In this document: positions 18,114 through 27,911 of the stretch, in pieces
How positions within the stretch are numbered: position 1 is the first letter of the stretch
Layout of the letters: every line of letters starts with the position of its first letter
Assembly (NCBI RefSeq): GCF_023715705.1
Contig: NZ_JAMBOS010000002.1
Location: forward strand, 124,001-188,000
Length of the DNA stretch: 64,000 nucleotides
DNA from: Halalkalibacter oceani
Lineage (GTDB): Bacteria > Bacillota > Bacilli > Bacillales > Bacillaceae_D
Direction of reading: 5' to 3'
The notes under the pieces: model-generated
The model's input: only the letters and a program-made list of their open reading frames with translations
What the model was told of the DNA's origin: nothing
Database searches by the model: none
Position numbers and translations under genes: made by a program

Positions 18114-19091
18114 ATGGCGAGTGAACTAGGTTTTGAGAAGCCTATTCTCGAATTGAAAAATAAAATCAGTGAACTTCGACATTTCACCGAAGAAAAAGAT
18201 ATCGATTTAACAGATGAAATTGTTAAGCTGGAAAGACGGTTGCACAAGCTGGAGGAAGAGATTTACGGCAATTTGCAGCCTTGGGAGCGAGTTCAGCTGG
18301 CCCGTCACAGCGAGCGGCCGACGACACTGGATTATATCGAGCATTTGTTTACCGACTTTCTTGAGCTGCATGGCGACCGCTTATTTGGCGACGATGAGGC
18401 GATTGTCGGCGGCATCGCGAAATTTCACGGGAGACCGGTCACGGTGATTGGTCATCAGCGTGGAAAAGATACAAAAGAAAACATTCGCCGAAACTTCGGA
18501 ATGCCCCATCCTGAAGGGTACCGGAAAGCGCTGCGCTTAATGAAACAGGCTGAGAAGTTTAATCGGCCGATTTTTTGCTTTATCGATACAAAAGGAGCCT
18601 ACCCTGGAAAGGCTGCTGAAGAGCGTGGTCAAAGTGAAGCGATTGCCAGAAACCTGCTTGAAATGGCCGGATTGAAGGTGCCTGTTATTTGCGTCGTGAT
18701 TGGGGAAGGCGGCAGTGGCGGAGCGCTGGCGTTAGGTGTCGGCAATCATGTTCATATGCTCGAGAATTCGACCTATTCCGTTATTTCGCCGGAAGGGGCA
18801 GCGGCTCTCCTTTGGAAGGATGCTTCGCTGGCGCAAAAGGCGGCAGAATCAATGAGAATTACAGCGCCGGATTTAAAAGAATTAGGGATTATTGATGAAA
18901 TTATCCATGAAGTTAAGGGCGGTGCCCATAAAGACGTCAAGCGACAGGCAGAAGCGATAGACGACGTATTGACGGCTTCTCTGACAGCATTATCGAAGCT
19001 GTCTGAAGAAGAACTAATAGAAAATCGCTATGAAAAGTACAAAAAAATTGGAGAATACGGGCTTGTAAACGATGTCATGCCTGTTGAATAA
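18114..19091 (+). CDS. accA: acetyl-CoA carboxylase carboxyltransferase subunit alpha
   Basis: The partner of AccD in the carboxyltransferase complex that transfers carboxyl from biotin to acetyl-CoA. Its 325 residues include an N-terminal helical pair (about 1-60), then the carboxyltransferase core with [31 protein letters not shown] and [10 protein letters not shown] motifs. The ATG has an ideal AAAGGAGGTG site. A hairpin directly after the stop closes the malic enzyme-regulator-accDA cluster; pfkA starts 286 nt later. Confidence 0.96.
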   Translation: MASELGFEKPILELKNKISELRHFTEEKDIDLTDEIVKLERRLHKLEEEIYGNLQPWERVQLARHSERPTTLDYIEHLFTDFLELHGDRLFGDDEAIVGGIAKFHGRPVTVIGHQRGKDTKENIRRNFGMPHPEGYRKALRLMKQAEKFNRPIFCFIDTKGAYPGKAAEERGQSEAIARNLLEMAGLKVPVICVVIGEGGSGGALALGVGNHVHMLENSTYSVISPEGAAALLWKDASLAQKAAESMRITAPDLKELGIIDEIIHEVKGGAHKDVKRQAEAIDDVLTASLTALSKLSEEELIENRYEKYKKIGEYGLVNDVMPVE

Positions 19092-19094
19092 AGG

Positions 19095-19134
19095 AGAGGG
19101 TGTTCTAAAAGTGCTGGCTTTTGGGACACCCTCT
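19095..19134 (+). terminator. hairpin after accA
   Basis: AGAGGGTGTTCTAAAAG (19095-19111) pairs with CTTTTGGGACACCCTCT (19118-19134). The stem is long, but a T run is missing, so termination may be partial. It belongs to the recurring TTTTGGGACA hairpin family of this window. Confidence 0.65.
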
Positions 19135-19228
19135 ATGTGCTGTGCCTGACCGCCGTGAAGCTTTGGAGGCCTTCTGTGGCGCGGATTTGCGATAGTCGGG
19201 AAGCAATTTGACAGCCCCGCTTCTTTTT

Positions 19229-19265
19229 ACCGCCGGCTAAATCATCTGTATTGTGTTCCGGCGGT
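19229..19265. promoter_or_regulatory. palindromic element upstream of pfkA
   Basis: ACCGCCGG (19229-19236) and CCGGCGGT (19258-19265) are a perfect inverted repeat with a 21 nt AT-rich spacer, followed 10 nt on by TTTTTTTT. It could be an operator, an attenuator or a leftover terminator in the 286 nt accA-pfkA gap. No convincing sigma-A promoter was found here. Confidence 0.4.
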
Positions 19266-19326
19266 GAAAATGGTATTTTTTTTAATTGAGAGCAAGATAC
19301 TATTACAAGTCCAAAAAGCAGGGTAA

Positions 19327-20337
<1,011 letters not shown>

Positions 20338-20362
20338 ACAATGACTATTTTAGGAGGCTAAT

Positions 20363-22117
20363 ATGCGAAAAACGAAGATTGTATGTACGATTGGACCGGC
20401 GAGTGAATCGATCGATAAGCTTGTTGCCCTTATTGAAGCTGGTATGAATGTCGCCAGGCTGAATTTTTCACACGGTGATTTTGCGGAGCACGGGGCGCGG
20501 ATTGAAAATATTCGTGAAGCAGAGAAGCGCACCGGGCAAAAAGTAGCGATCCTGCTTGATACGAAGGGACCGGAAATCCGGACGCAAACATTGGAGGGGG
20601 GAGTAGCCGAACTGAAGGCGGGTGAAACATTAATCATTTCCATGACAGAGGTAGTTGGAAATGCGGAGAAGATTTCGATCACGTATCCGGGGTTAATCGA
20701 CGATGTTCATCCAGGTTCGAAAATTCTTCTCGATGACGGACTGATCGGCTTGGAGGTCGTGGAAATCCGTGACGAGGAAATTGTGACAAAGATCTTAAAC
20801 AGTGGAACATTGAAAAACAAAAAGGGTGTCAATGTGCCGAATGTCAGTGTGAACCTGCCGGGGATTACCGAAAAAGACGCTGCTGATATTAAATTCGGCA
20901 TTGAGCAGGGCGTCGATTTTATCGCGGCTTCCTTCGTCCGGCGCGCCACTGATGTTCTGGAGATCCGCGAGCTTCTTGAACGCCACAATGGGACGGATAT
21001 TCATATTATCCCGAAGATTGAAAACCAGGAAGGTGTCGACAACATCAACGAGATTTTGGAAGTGTCGGATGGATTGATGGTCGCCCGTGGAGACCTCGGT
21101 GTTGAAATTCCAGCTGAAGAGGTTCCTCTTGTGCAAAAGCAGCTAATCAAAAAATGCAACTACGCCGCAAAGCCGGTTATTACCGCAACACAGATGCTTG
21201 ACTCGATGCAGCGCAACCCGCGCCCGACAAGAGCGGAAGCAAGTGATGTTGCCAACGCGATCTTTGATGGAACTGACGCGATCATGCTTTCAGGGGAAAC
21301 AGCAGCCGGTGATTACCCGGTTGAATCCGTACAGACGATGAACAACATCGCCAGACGGACTGAGGAAGCGTTAAATTATGAAGCGATGCTGCGGAAGAAA
21401 ACGAAGGAAGCGCATATCACGATTACGAGCGCGATTGGTCAATCAGTAGCGCATACTGCGTCTAATTTGTCAGCGGCGGCTATTTTATCGGCGACGGAGA
21501 GCGGTTATACGGCAAGGATGGTTTCAAAATACCGGCCGAAATCACCAATCGTTGCTGTCACAAGCAACGAGCGTGTCATCCGCCGACTTAACCTCGTCTG
21601 GGGCGTCTATCCTGTTCTTGGCAAAGAAGCAGCTTCCACCGATGAAATGCTGGAATCGACTGTGGAATCCGCAGTATCGTCAGGGATGGTGGCACAAGGT
21701 GATTTGGTCGTCATCACGGCGGGGGTACCGGTCGGGGAAACGGGAACAACAAATATTATGAAGGTCCATGTTATTGGCGAGGTCGTTGCCAAAGGCCAGG
21801 GGATCGGCCGGCGGACGGCATCAGGGAAAGTAGTGGTGGCGAGAAACGCTTTTGAGGCCAATGAGAAAATGAAAGAAGGCTCAATCCTTGTTACGTACAG
21901 TACGGATAAGGATATGATTCCGGCATTTGAAATGGCCGCGGCCGTGATCACCGAAGAAGGTGGACTGACTTCTCACGCGGCGGTCGTCGGTCTTAACTTG
22001 AGTACCCCTGTCATTGTCGGAGTCGAAGGGGCAATGGAGCTGTTTGAAGATGGGGAGGAAATTACAGTAGACAGTGCGCGCGGCGATATTTATCGTGGCC
22101 ATACGAGCGTGCTTTAA
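20363..22117 (+). CDS. pyk: pyruvate kinase
   Basis: Converts phosphoenolpyruvate and ADP to pyruvate and ATP, ending glycolysis. Of 584 residues, about 1-470 are the standard kinase ([37 protein letters not shown]). The last 110 residues form the extra C-terminal domain of Bacillus-type enzymes, similar to the phosphohistidine domain of PEP-utilising enzymes ([13 protein letters not shown]), here with the TSHA motif intact. TAGGAGGC precedes the ATG. A strong terminator follows. Confidence 0.97.
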   Translation: MRKTKIVCTIGPASESIDKLVALIEAGMNVARLNFSHGDFAEHGARIENIREAEKRTGQKVAILLDTKGPEIRTQTLEGGVAELKAGETLIISMTEVVGNAEKISITYPGLIDDVHPGSKILLDDGLIGLEVVEIRDEEIVTKILNSGTLKNKKGVNVPNVSVNLPGITEKDAADIKFGIEQGVDFIAASFVRRATDVLEIRELLERHNGTDIHIIPKIENQEGVDNINEILEVSDGLMVARGDLGVEIPAEEVPLVQKQLIKKCNYAAKPVITATQMLDSMQRNPRPTRAEASDVANAIFDGTDAIMLSGETAAGDYPVESVQTMNNIARRTEEALNYEAMLRKKTKEAHITITSAIGQSVAHTASNLSAAAILSATESGYTARMVSKYRPKSPIVAVTSNERVIRRLNLVWGVYPVLGKEAASTDEMLESTVESAVSSGMVAQGDLVVITAGVPVGETGTTNIMKVHVIGEVVAKGQGIGRRTASGKVVVARNAFEANEKMKEGSILVTYSTDKDMIPAFEMAAAVITEEGGLTSHAAVVGLNLSTPVIVGVEGAMELFEDGEEITVDSARGDIYRGHTSVL

Positions 22118-22128
22118 GCAGAATTAGA

Positions 22129-22175
22129 AAGTTTGTCTCAAGTAAGCCGAATGTCTGTTGAGACAAACTTTTTTC
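22129..22175 (+). terminator. pfkA-pyk terminator
   Basis: AGTTTGTCTCAA (22130-22141) pairs perfectly with TTGAGACAAACT (22158-22169), followed by TTTTTT. Confidence 0.9.
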
Positions 22176-22214
22176 CTTAACAGGAAATGAGGTTGGCGGA
22201 AGGAGGAAGCTCAG

Positions 22215-22613
22215 ATGTTTCGGTTCCTGTTGTTGTTTATTATTGTTGTGCCCGCGCTTGAAATCGCGGTGTTGCTCCTATCAGGACGAACGATTGGTGT
22301 CTGGCCGACGATTCTTCTGATTATCGCAACTGGAATACTAGGGGCATGGCTGGCGAAGAGGGAAGGACTACAGGCGATCAGGCTCGCTCAAATGCAGGCG
22401 CAGCAAGGGCAAGTGCCAAGCGGGGTCATGCTTGACGGGATCTGTATTCTTATCGGCGGGCTCATGTTGCTCACTCCGGGATTTATTACGGATGCGATCG
22501 GTTTCTTTTTGCTTATTCCGCAAACGAGAACGGTTGCGAAAGCACTGCTGCTGAAAATATTTCATCGTCTCATCAAAAATGGAAACTTTATTATTATGAG
22601 CAATCGAAGGTAA
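22215..22613 (+). CDS. fxsA: FxsA family membrane protein
   Basis: A 132-residue protein of the FxsA/YtzA family, whose E. coli member alleviates phage T7 exclusion by the F plasmid; the normal role is unknown. Three membrane helices are visible in about the first 100 residues (LLLFIIVVPALEIAVLLL, ILLIIATGILGAWLA, ILIGGLMLLTPGFITDAIG), with the conserved LTPGFITD near residue 83. GGAAGGAGG lies before the ATG. The same gene follows pyk in B. subtilis. Confidence 0.88.
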   Translation: MFRFLLLFIIVVPALEIAVLLLSGRTIGVWPTILLIIATGILGAWLAKREGLQAIRLAQMQAQQGQVPSGVMLDGICILIGGLMLLTPGFITDAIGFFLLIPQTRTVAKALLLKIFHRLIKNGNFIIMSNRR

Positions 22614-22738
22614 CAGAAGCTGGGCGCTGATGGCGAATCATGTAGGATTATGGTATGATAAACAAGCATTGCTATGGATGTTGGAACGGCCTATGCGGGA
22701 TGAGGCAGATTTGTTTTAGGAAGAAGGTTGATTGTTTT

Positions 22739-23212
22739 TTGTTCTCACAGGCGTCGATTTTTATGCTTATTTTGTTGGCGATCGCCATCATGGCGAAAAA
22801 CCAGTCTTTAATTGTTGCTGTTGTTTGCCTGTTGCTTTTGAAATGGGTAGGTTTAGGAGATAAAGTCTTTCCTTTTATTCAGCAAAAGGGAATTAATATT
22901 GGCGTCACGGTCATTACGATTGCCGTTTTAACGCCGATTGTTACCGGTGAGATCGGGTTTAAGCAGCTTGGGGAAGCGGTGCGTTCCTCTTATGCCTGGA
23001 TTGCGCTTGGAGCCGGAATCCTTGTTGCGTTAATCGCAGCCAGTGGAATTGATTTATTGCGGACAGATCCGCATATTACGACGGCTCTCGTTTTTGGAAC
23101 GATTCTCGCTGTGACATTATTCAATGGAGTTGCGGTCGGGCCATTAATTGGTGCCGGCATTGCATATTTGGCTATGAGAGCGGTTGAATTTTTTTCAAAG
23201 CTCGGCGGCTAA
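22739..23212 (+). CDS. ytwI: DUF441 family membrane protein YtwI
   Basis: A 157-residue integral membrane protein with about four helices, matching the DUF441/UPF0756 family (TPIVTGEIGFKQLGEA and VAVGPLIGAGIAYLAMR are characteristic). Function is unknown. The family starts with a short M-F-x-Q-A-x segment, so the likely start is TTG at 22739, after AGGAAGAAGG at 22717-22727; the ATG at 22655 would add 28 residues rich in cysteine that relatives lack. In B. subtilis ytvI stands between fxsA and ytwI, but it is missing here. Confidence 0.85.
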   Translation: MFSQASIFMLILLAIAIMAKNQSLIVAVVCLLLLKWVGLGDKVFPFIQQKGINIGVTVITIAVLTPIVTGEIGFKQLGEAVRSSYAWIALGAGILVALIAASGIDLLRTDPHITTALVFGTILAVTLFNGVAVGPLIGAGIAYLAMRAVEFFSKLGG

Positions 23213-23288
23213 TGCGAAGAAAAGGGGCTTCATCCAGGTAAAGCGGGCAAAGTGATCGGATTGTCGAGAATTAGTTTAACGTAAAACG

Positions 23289-23317
23289 TTCACAAAAGCG
23301 TAATAAATCGGTATAAT
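23289..23317 (+). promoter_or_regulatory. sigma-A promoter of citZ
   Basis: TTCACA (23289-23294), 17 nt spacer, TATAAT (23312-23317), giving a leader of roughly 105 nt. Confidence 0.75.
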
Positions 23318-23369
23318 GGACTGTGTCAACATCTTCCTACATAGCAGCGCTTATGTTTACTGGTTGTAA

Positions 23370-23384
23370 ATGTAAGCATTTACT
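23370..23384 (+). promoter_or_regulatory. probable CcpA binding site (cre) in the citZ leader
   Basis: ATGTAAGCATTTACT matches the cre consensus WTGWAARCGYWWWCW at 14 of 15 positions (A instead of the central G). It lies about 45 nt downstream of the expected transcription start, a place where CcpA can block elongation. No exact CcpC box (ATAA-N7-TTAT) was seen. Confidence 0.6.
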
Positions 23385-23428
23385 AGTTCGGGGAAAAGGA
23401 AGAACATTAGAGAAAAGGAGAGGTTAAT

Positions 23429-24544
23429 GTGAGTACAACTCGTGGTCTAGAGGGTATTGTAGCAACGACTTCAAGTGTTAGTTCGATAATTGATAGTGTC
23501 CTGACCTATCAAGGGTACGACATTGATGATTTAGCAGATAATGCGAGTTTTGAAGAGGTAATTTACCTCCTTTGGAATGGCGACTTACCAAAAAAGGTTG
23601 AGCTTACTCAGTTTACACAGCAGCTGGCTGACCATGCAGAAATTCCAAATGAGATCATCGAGCAGATGAAAGCACTTCCGTTAGACAAAGTCCATCCAAT
23701 GGCTGCATTGCGTACGGCTGTTTCAAGTCTGGCATTATTTGATGAACAAGCTGATGTGATGGAAGAGGAAGCAAATCGCCTCAAAGCGGTTAAAATTCAA
23801 GCTCAGATCCCGACGATCGTGGCAGCTTTCTCGCGTTTACGGGACGGTCTTGAGCCGGTGTCTCCGCGTAACGACCTAAGCTTCGCCGCTAACTTCTTAT
23901 ATATGTTAACTGGCGAAGAGCCTGATGAAATTGCTGTGAATGCCTTGAATAAAGCACTTGTTTTACATGCGGATCATGAGTTGAATGCTTCCACATTTAC
24001 AGCGCGTGTCTGCGTGGCAACCTTATCTGATGTTTATTCCGGGATGACAGCGGCGATCGGTGCTTTAAAAGGCCCGCTTCACGGGGGAGCCAATGAAGGT
24101 GTGATGAAGATGCTGACGGAGATCGACACGATTGAAAATGTTGAGCCTTATATCCGTAAAGCATTGGATAATAAAGAAAAGATTATGGGCTTTGGTCACC
24201 GCGTTTATAAAAACGGCGATCCGCGTGCGAAGCATCTGCGTGAAATGTCCAAACGTTTAACTGAAATTACCGGCGAACCAAAATGGTATGAAATGTCCGT
24301 CAAAATTGATAAGATGATCACCGAGGAAAAAGGGCTGTTGCCTAACGTGGATTTTTATTCTGCGAGCGTCTATCATTCCTTGGGGTTTGCGCATGATCTT
24401 TTCACTCCGATTTTCGCCGTGAGCCGTACATCCGGCTGGCTTGCCCACATTTTGGAGCAGTATAGCAACAACAGACTAATTCGTCCGCGCGCTGAATATG
24501 TTGGTCACGATAAGCGCTCATACGTGCCGGTCGAACAACGTTAA
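23429..24544 (+). CDS. citZ: citrate synthase
   Basis: Condenses oxaloacetate and acetyl-CoA to citrate, the first TCA step. The 371-residue protein is the short Gram-positive type II-like form; visible motifs are HGGANEGVMKM and GFGHRVYKNGDPRAKHL with the catalytic histidines, and a late aspartate in LPNVDFYSASVYHSLG. The start is GTG, with AAAGGAGAGG at 23414-23423; the ATG two bases upstream runs straight into a stop. It heads the citZ-icd-mdh group behind a promoter and a probable cre. Confidence 0.97.
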   Translation: MSTTRGLEGIVATTSSVSSIIDSVLTYQGYDIDDLADNASFEEVIYLLWNGDLPKKVELTQFTQQLADHAEIPNEIIEQMKALPLDKVHPMAALRTAVSSLALFDEQADVMEEEANRLKAVKIQAQIPTIVAAFSRLRDGLEPVSPRNDLSFAANFLYMLTGEEPDEIAVNALNKALVLHADHELNASTFTARVCVATLSDVYSGMTAAIGALKGPLHGGANEGVMKMLTEIDTIENVEPYIRKALDNKEKIMGFGHRVYKNGDPRAKHLREMSKRLTEITGEPKWYEMSVKIDKMITEEKGLLPNVDFYSASVYHSLGFAHDLFTPIFAVSRTSGWLAHILEQYSNNRLIRPRAEYVGHDKRSYVPVEQR

Positions 24545-24548
24545 TCGC

Positions 24549-24592
24549 GTACATCAGGAGGAGCAATTCTCTCCTTGTACATAGTATTTTTT
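24549..24592 (+). terminator. possible attenuating hairpin between citZ and icd
   Basis: GTAC..AGGAGGAG pairs imperfectly with CTCTCCTT.GTAC (ending 24580), followed by TATTTTTTC. It may end part of the citZ transcripts so that icd and mdh are made in different amounts. Confidence 0.45.
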
Positions 24593-24634
24593 CATTCCTT
24601 GCTGTTTTACAATATATGAAGGAGGTCATTCAAT

Positions 24635-25897
24635 ATGGCAGAAGTAATCAAAGTGAATAATGGTGTTCTTGATGTACCAAATAACCCGATTGTACCGTTT
24701 ATCGAGGGAGATGGAATCGGTCCTGATATTTGGGCGGCAGCTTCCAGAGTCATGGATGCAGCAGTAGAGAAAGCATACAATGGCGAAAAGAAAATCGAAT
24801 GGAAAGAAATTCTTGCCGGTGAAAAGGCATATAATCAAACAGGTGAATGGTTACCTGAAGAAACGCTTGAAGCGGTTCGTAAATATATGATCGCAATCAA
24901 AGGTCCGTTAACAACTCCGATCGGCGGCGGAATCCGTTCATTAAACGTTGCTCTTCGTCAAGAGCTTGACCTTTATGTATGTCTTCGCCCGGTTCGTTAT
25001 TTCAAAGGTGTACCTTCACCGGTAAAGCGTCCTGAAGATACGGACATGGTCATTTTCCGTGAAAACTCTGAAGATATTTACGCTGGTATTGAGTACAAAG
25101 AAGGCTCAGATGAAGTGAAAAAGCTAATCGATTTCCTTCAAAACGAAATGGGCGTAACGAAAATCCGCTTCCCTGAAACATCTGGTATCGGAATTAAGCC
25201 AGTTTCTGAGCAAGGAACAGACCGACTGGTTCGTGCAGCAATTCAGTATGCAATTGATGAAGGCCGCAAGAGCGTGACACTTGTTCATAAAGGGAACATC
25301 ATGAAGTTCACTGAAGGAGCTTTCAAAAACTGGGGATATGAAGTAGCTGAGCGCGAGTTTGGCGATAAAGTCTTCACATGGGCTCAATATGACAAGATTG
25401 CCGAAGCAGAAGGAAAAGACGCAGCAAATAAAGCACAGGCGGATGCCGAAGCAGCTGGAAAGATTATCGTTAAGGATTCAATCGCCGACATTTTCTTACA
25501 GCAGATTCTTACTCGTCCAAAAGAGTTCGACGTTGTTGCGACGATGAACTTGAATGGGGACTACATTTCTGATGCGCTTGCTGCACAAGTTGGCGGAATC
25601 GGGATTGCACCGGGCGCGAACATCAACTATGCAACAGGACACGCTATTTTTGAAGCGACTCACGGTACTGCGCCAAAGTATGCCGGACTTGATAAAGTAA
25701 ATCCTTCATCTGTTCTTCTTTCAGGTGAGCTAATGCTTCGTCACCTTGGCTGGACAGAAGCGGCTGATCTGATTATGGCGTCAATGGATAAAACGATTGC
25801 CAGCAAGGTCGTCACATATGACTTCGCTCGTCTGATGGATGGCGCAACAGAAGTATCATGCTCTGGTTTTGCAGATGAATTAATTAAGAACCTTTAA
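24635..25897 (+). CDS. icd: NADP-dependent isocitrate dehydrogenase
   Basis: Oxidatively decarboxylates isocitrate to 2-oxoglutarate. The 420-residue length and features fit the bacterial homodimeric NADP enzyme: [10 protein letters not shown] near the start, [17 protein letters not shown] with the substrate-binding serine region, [24 protein letters not shown] and [17 protein letters not shown] metal-binding segment. GAAGGAGGTC precedes the ATG. It lies between citZ and mdh as in B. subtilis. Confidence 0.97.
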   Translation: MAEVIKVNNGVLDVPNNPIVPFIEGDGIGPDIWAAASRVMDAAVEKAYNGEKKIEWKEILAGEKAYNQTGEWLPEETLEAVRKYMIAIKGPLTTPIGGGIRSLNVALRQELDLYVCLRPVRYFKGVPSPVKRPEDTDMVIFRENSEDIYAGIEYKEGSDEVKKLIDFLQNEMGVTKIRFPETSGIGIKPVSEQGTDRLVRAAIQYAIDEGRKSVTLVHKGNIMKFTEGAFKNWGYEVAEREFGDKVFTWAQYDKIAEAEGKDAANKAQADAEAAGKIIVKDSIADIFLQQILTRPKEFDVVATMNLNGDYISDALAAQVGGIGIAPGANINYATGHAIFEATHGTAPKYAGLDKVNPSSVLLSGELMLRHLGWTEAADLIMASMDKTIASKVVTYDFARLMDGATEVSCSGFADELIKNL

Positions 25898-25950
25898 TCA
25901 GGAAACGGATAAGAGGTTAGATTATTAAATAAAAATTGGAGTGGATGCAG

Positions 25951-26895
25951 ATGGCAATAAAGCGTCGCAAGATTTCAGTCATTGGCGGTGGATTTACTGG
26001 AGCTACAACAGCTCTGATGGTTGCCCAAAAAGAGCTTGGAGACGTCGTGTTATTAGATATTCCACAAATGGAAGGTCCGACAAAAGGAAAGGCATTGGAT
26101 ATGCTTGAATCGACTCCTGTTCAAGGAATCGATTCAGCGATTGTCGGAACTTCAAATTATGAAGATACGAAGGACTCAGATGTCGTTGTTATTACGGCGG
26201 GGATTGCTCGTAAGCCGGGAATGAGCCGCGATGATCTGGTCAATACAAATGCGGGAATTATGAAGGCCGTAACGAGAGAAGTTGTGAAGTACTCGCCGAA
26301 TTGTTATATCATCGTCTTAACGAATCCGGCTGATGCGATGACATATACGGTTTACAAAGAGTCCGGCTTCCCGAAAAACCGTGTCATCGGTCAATCCGGG
26401 GTACTTGATACCGCCCGTTTCCGGACATTTGTCGCCCAGGAGCTTAACTTGTCGGTAGAAGATATTAGCGGCTTTGTCCTTGGCGGGCATGGCGATGATA
26501 TGGTTCCGCTTATCCGCTATTCCTATGCCGGTGGCATTCCACTGGAGAAGCTGATTCCGCAGGACCGTCTTGATGCAATCGTCGAGCGGACACGCAAAGG
26601 CGGCGGCGAAATCGTCGGCTTGCTCGGAAACGGTAGTGCCTACTACGCGCCTGCCGCTTCCCTGACACAAATGGTTGAAGCGATCATTAAGGATAAAAAG
26701 CGTGTCATTCCGACAATTGCTTACCTTGAAGGCGAGTATGGCTACGAAGATATTTATGCCGGTGTGCCGACGATTCTCGGCGGGGATGGAATTGAAAAGG
26801 TAATTGAGCTTGAATTAACCGAGGATGAAAAAGTGGCTCTTGCCAAATCAATTCAATCGATTCGTAATGTGATGGAAGCATTACCGAAGGAGTAA
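25951..26895 (+). CDS. mdh: malate dehydrogenase
   Basis: NAD-dependent interconversion of malate and oxaloacetate. The 314-residue protein is an LDH-like [15 protein letters not shown] dinucleotide loop, catalytic [10 protein letters not shown] histidine near residue 185, and the substrate-binding [15 protein letters not shown] loop with the arginine that selects malate. The start at 25951 is preceded by GGAGTGG; the in-frame TTG at 25936 overlaps that site. It is 53 nt after icd and is followed by a terminator. Confidence 0.97.
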   Translation: MAIKRRKISVIGGGFTGATTALMVAQKELGDVVLLDIPQMEGPTKGKALDMLESTPVQGIDSAIVGTSNYEDTKDSDVVVITAGIARKPGMSRDDLVNTNAGIMKAVTREVVKYSPNCYIIVLTNPADAMTYTVYKESGFPKNRVIGQSGVLDTARFRTFVAQELNLSVEDISGFVLGGHGDDMVPLIRYSYAGGIPLEKLIPQDRLDAIVERTRKGGGEIVGLLGNGSAYYAPAASLTQMVEAIIKDKKRVIPTIAYLEGEYGYEDIYAGVPTILGGDGIEKVIELELTEDEKVALAKSIQSIRNVMEALPKE

Positions 26896-26964
26896 ACAGA
26901 TAAACAGAATTTGTTTGTACTGATGGCGGGTGCAGAAGAGGCCGTGCCCCTGCCACTTGCATGA

Positions 26965-27013
26965 AGAGAGGTTGTCCGAAAAGCGTTCGCTTTTTAGGCC
27001 GCCTCTCTTCTTT
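26965..27013 (+). terminator. citZ-icd-mdh terminator
   Basis: AGAGAGG..TCC..AAAAGCG pairs with CGCTTTTT..GG..CCTCTCT around a two- to three-base loop, followed by TCTTTT. A long, slightly bulged stem of the recurring hairpin family. Confidence 0.8.
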
Positions 27014-27176
27014 TACATTCACCAAAAAGGTAAGGAAGCGCTTTCTTCGAAAAAAGCTGTCCTAACAAGGAAAAGCAGTCTCTTTTTTGATATACTATTA
27101 AAAAAGGAGAAGAGGGAAAAACCGTTACAATATTAGCTTGAACTTTGGGGGAAGTTTAAGTTTGGAGGATGGAATG

Positions 27177-27911
27177 ATGTCACAGCGTTTATTGGTAGTG
27201 GATGATGAAGAATCAATCGTTACGTTATTACAATTCAATTTAGAGCAGTCAGGATATGATGTCATAACAGCGATGGATGGCGCTTCGGCATTGAAGCTCG
27301 CCAGTTCGGAGCCGTTTGATCTGATCGTTCTTGATCTTATGCTGCCTGGGCTGGACGGGATTGAAGTATGCAAGCAGCTTCGACAACAAAAGATTTTGAC
27401 GCCGATTTTGATGCTGACGGCAAAGGATGATGAATTCGACAAAGTACTGGGCCTCGAGCTGGGGGCTGATGACTATATGACAAAGCCGTTCAGCCCGCGT
27501 GAGGTTGTCGCACGAGTTCGTGCTATTTTGCGCAGAGTCGAGCAGCAGTCGACTATTTCACAAAAGGAAGAAACGGAGAAAGAGGCTGTCACGGTCCTGA
27601 CATGTGGCGAGGTCGAAATTTTCCCGGATAACTATGAAGTGCATTATCAAAACAAGGTATTAGAGCTGACGCCAAAGGAATTTGAGTTGCTGCTTTATCT
27701 TGCCAACCATAAGGGCAGGGTCCTGACGCGCGATCAATTGTTGAACGCTGTCTGGGATTATGAATTTGTCGGTGACACACGGATTGTCGACGTTCATATT
27801 AGCCATTTGCGTGAAAAGATTGAACCGAATACAAAAAAGCCGATTTACATTAAGACGATCCGTGGACTTGGTTATAAATTAGAGGAACCACAGCTCCATG
27901 CTAAGGCTTAG
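27177..27911 (+). CDS. phoP: phosphate-responsive response regulator PhoP
   Basis: An OmpR/PhoB-type response regulator of 244 residues. The receiver domain has DDE (9-11) and phosphoacceptor Asp53 in VLDLMLP, with the conserved TAKD and MTKPFSP loops; the C-terminal winged helix begins near residue 145 and includes ELTPKEFELLLYL and VDVHISHLREKI. It binds repeats of TT-A-A hexamers upstream of phosphate starvation genes. The start is one of two adjacent ATG codons (27174 or 27177); 27177 is 8 nt from GGAGG and is preferred. It overlaps phoR by 14 nt. Confidence 0.95.
   Translation: MSQRLLVVDDEESIVTLLQFNLEQSGYDVITAMDGASALKLASSEPFDLIVLDLMLPGLDGIEVCKQLRQQKILTPILMLTAKDDEFDKVLGLELGADDYMTKPFSPREVVARVRAILRRVEQQSTISQKEETEKEAVTVLTCGEVEIFPDNYEVHYQNKVLELTPKEFELLLYLANHKGRVLTRDQLLNAVWDYEFVGDTRIVDVHISHLREKIEPNTKKPIYIKTIRGLGYKLEEPQLHAKA

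Noticed and set aside
27014-27176. Pho box upstream of phoP for autoregulation
   Set aside because: TTTACA and TTACAA occur, but not with repeated 11 bp spacing, so I do not call a site.
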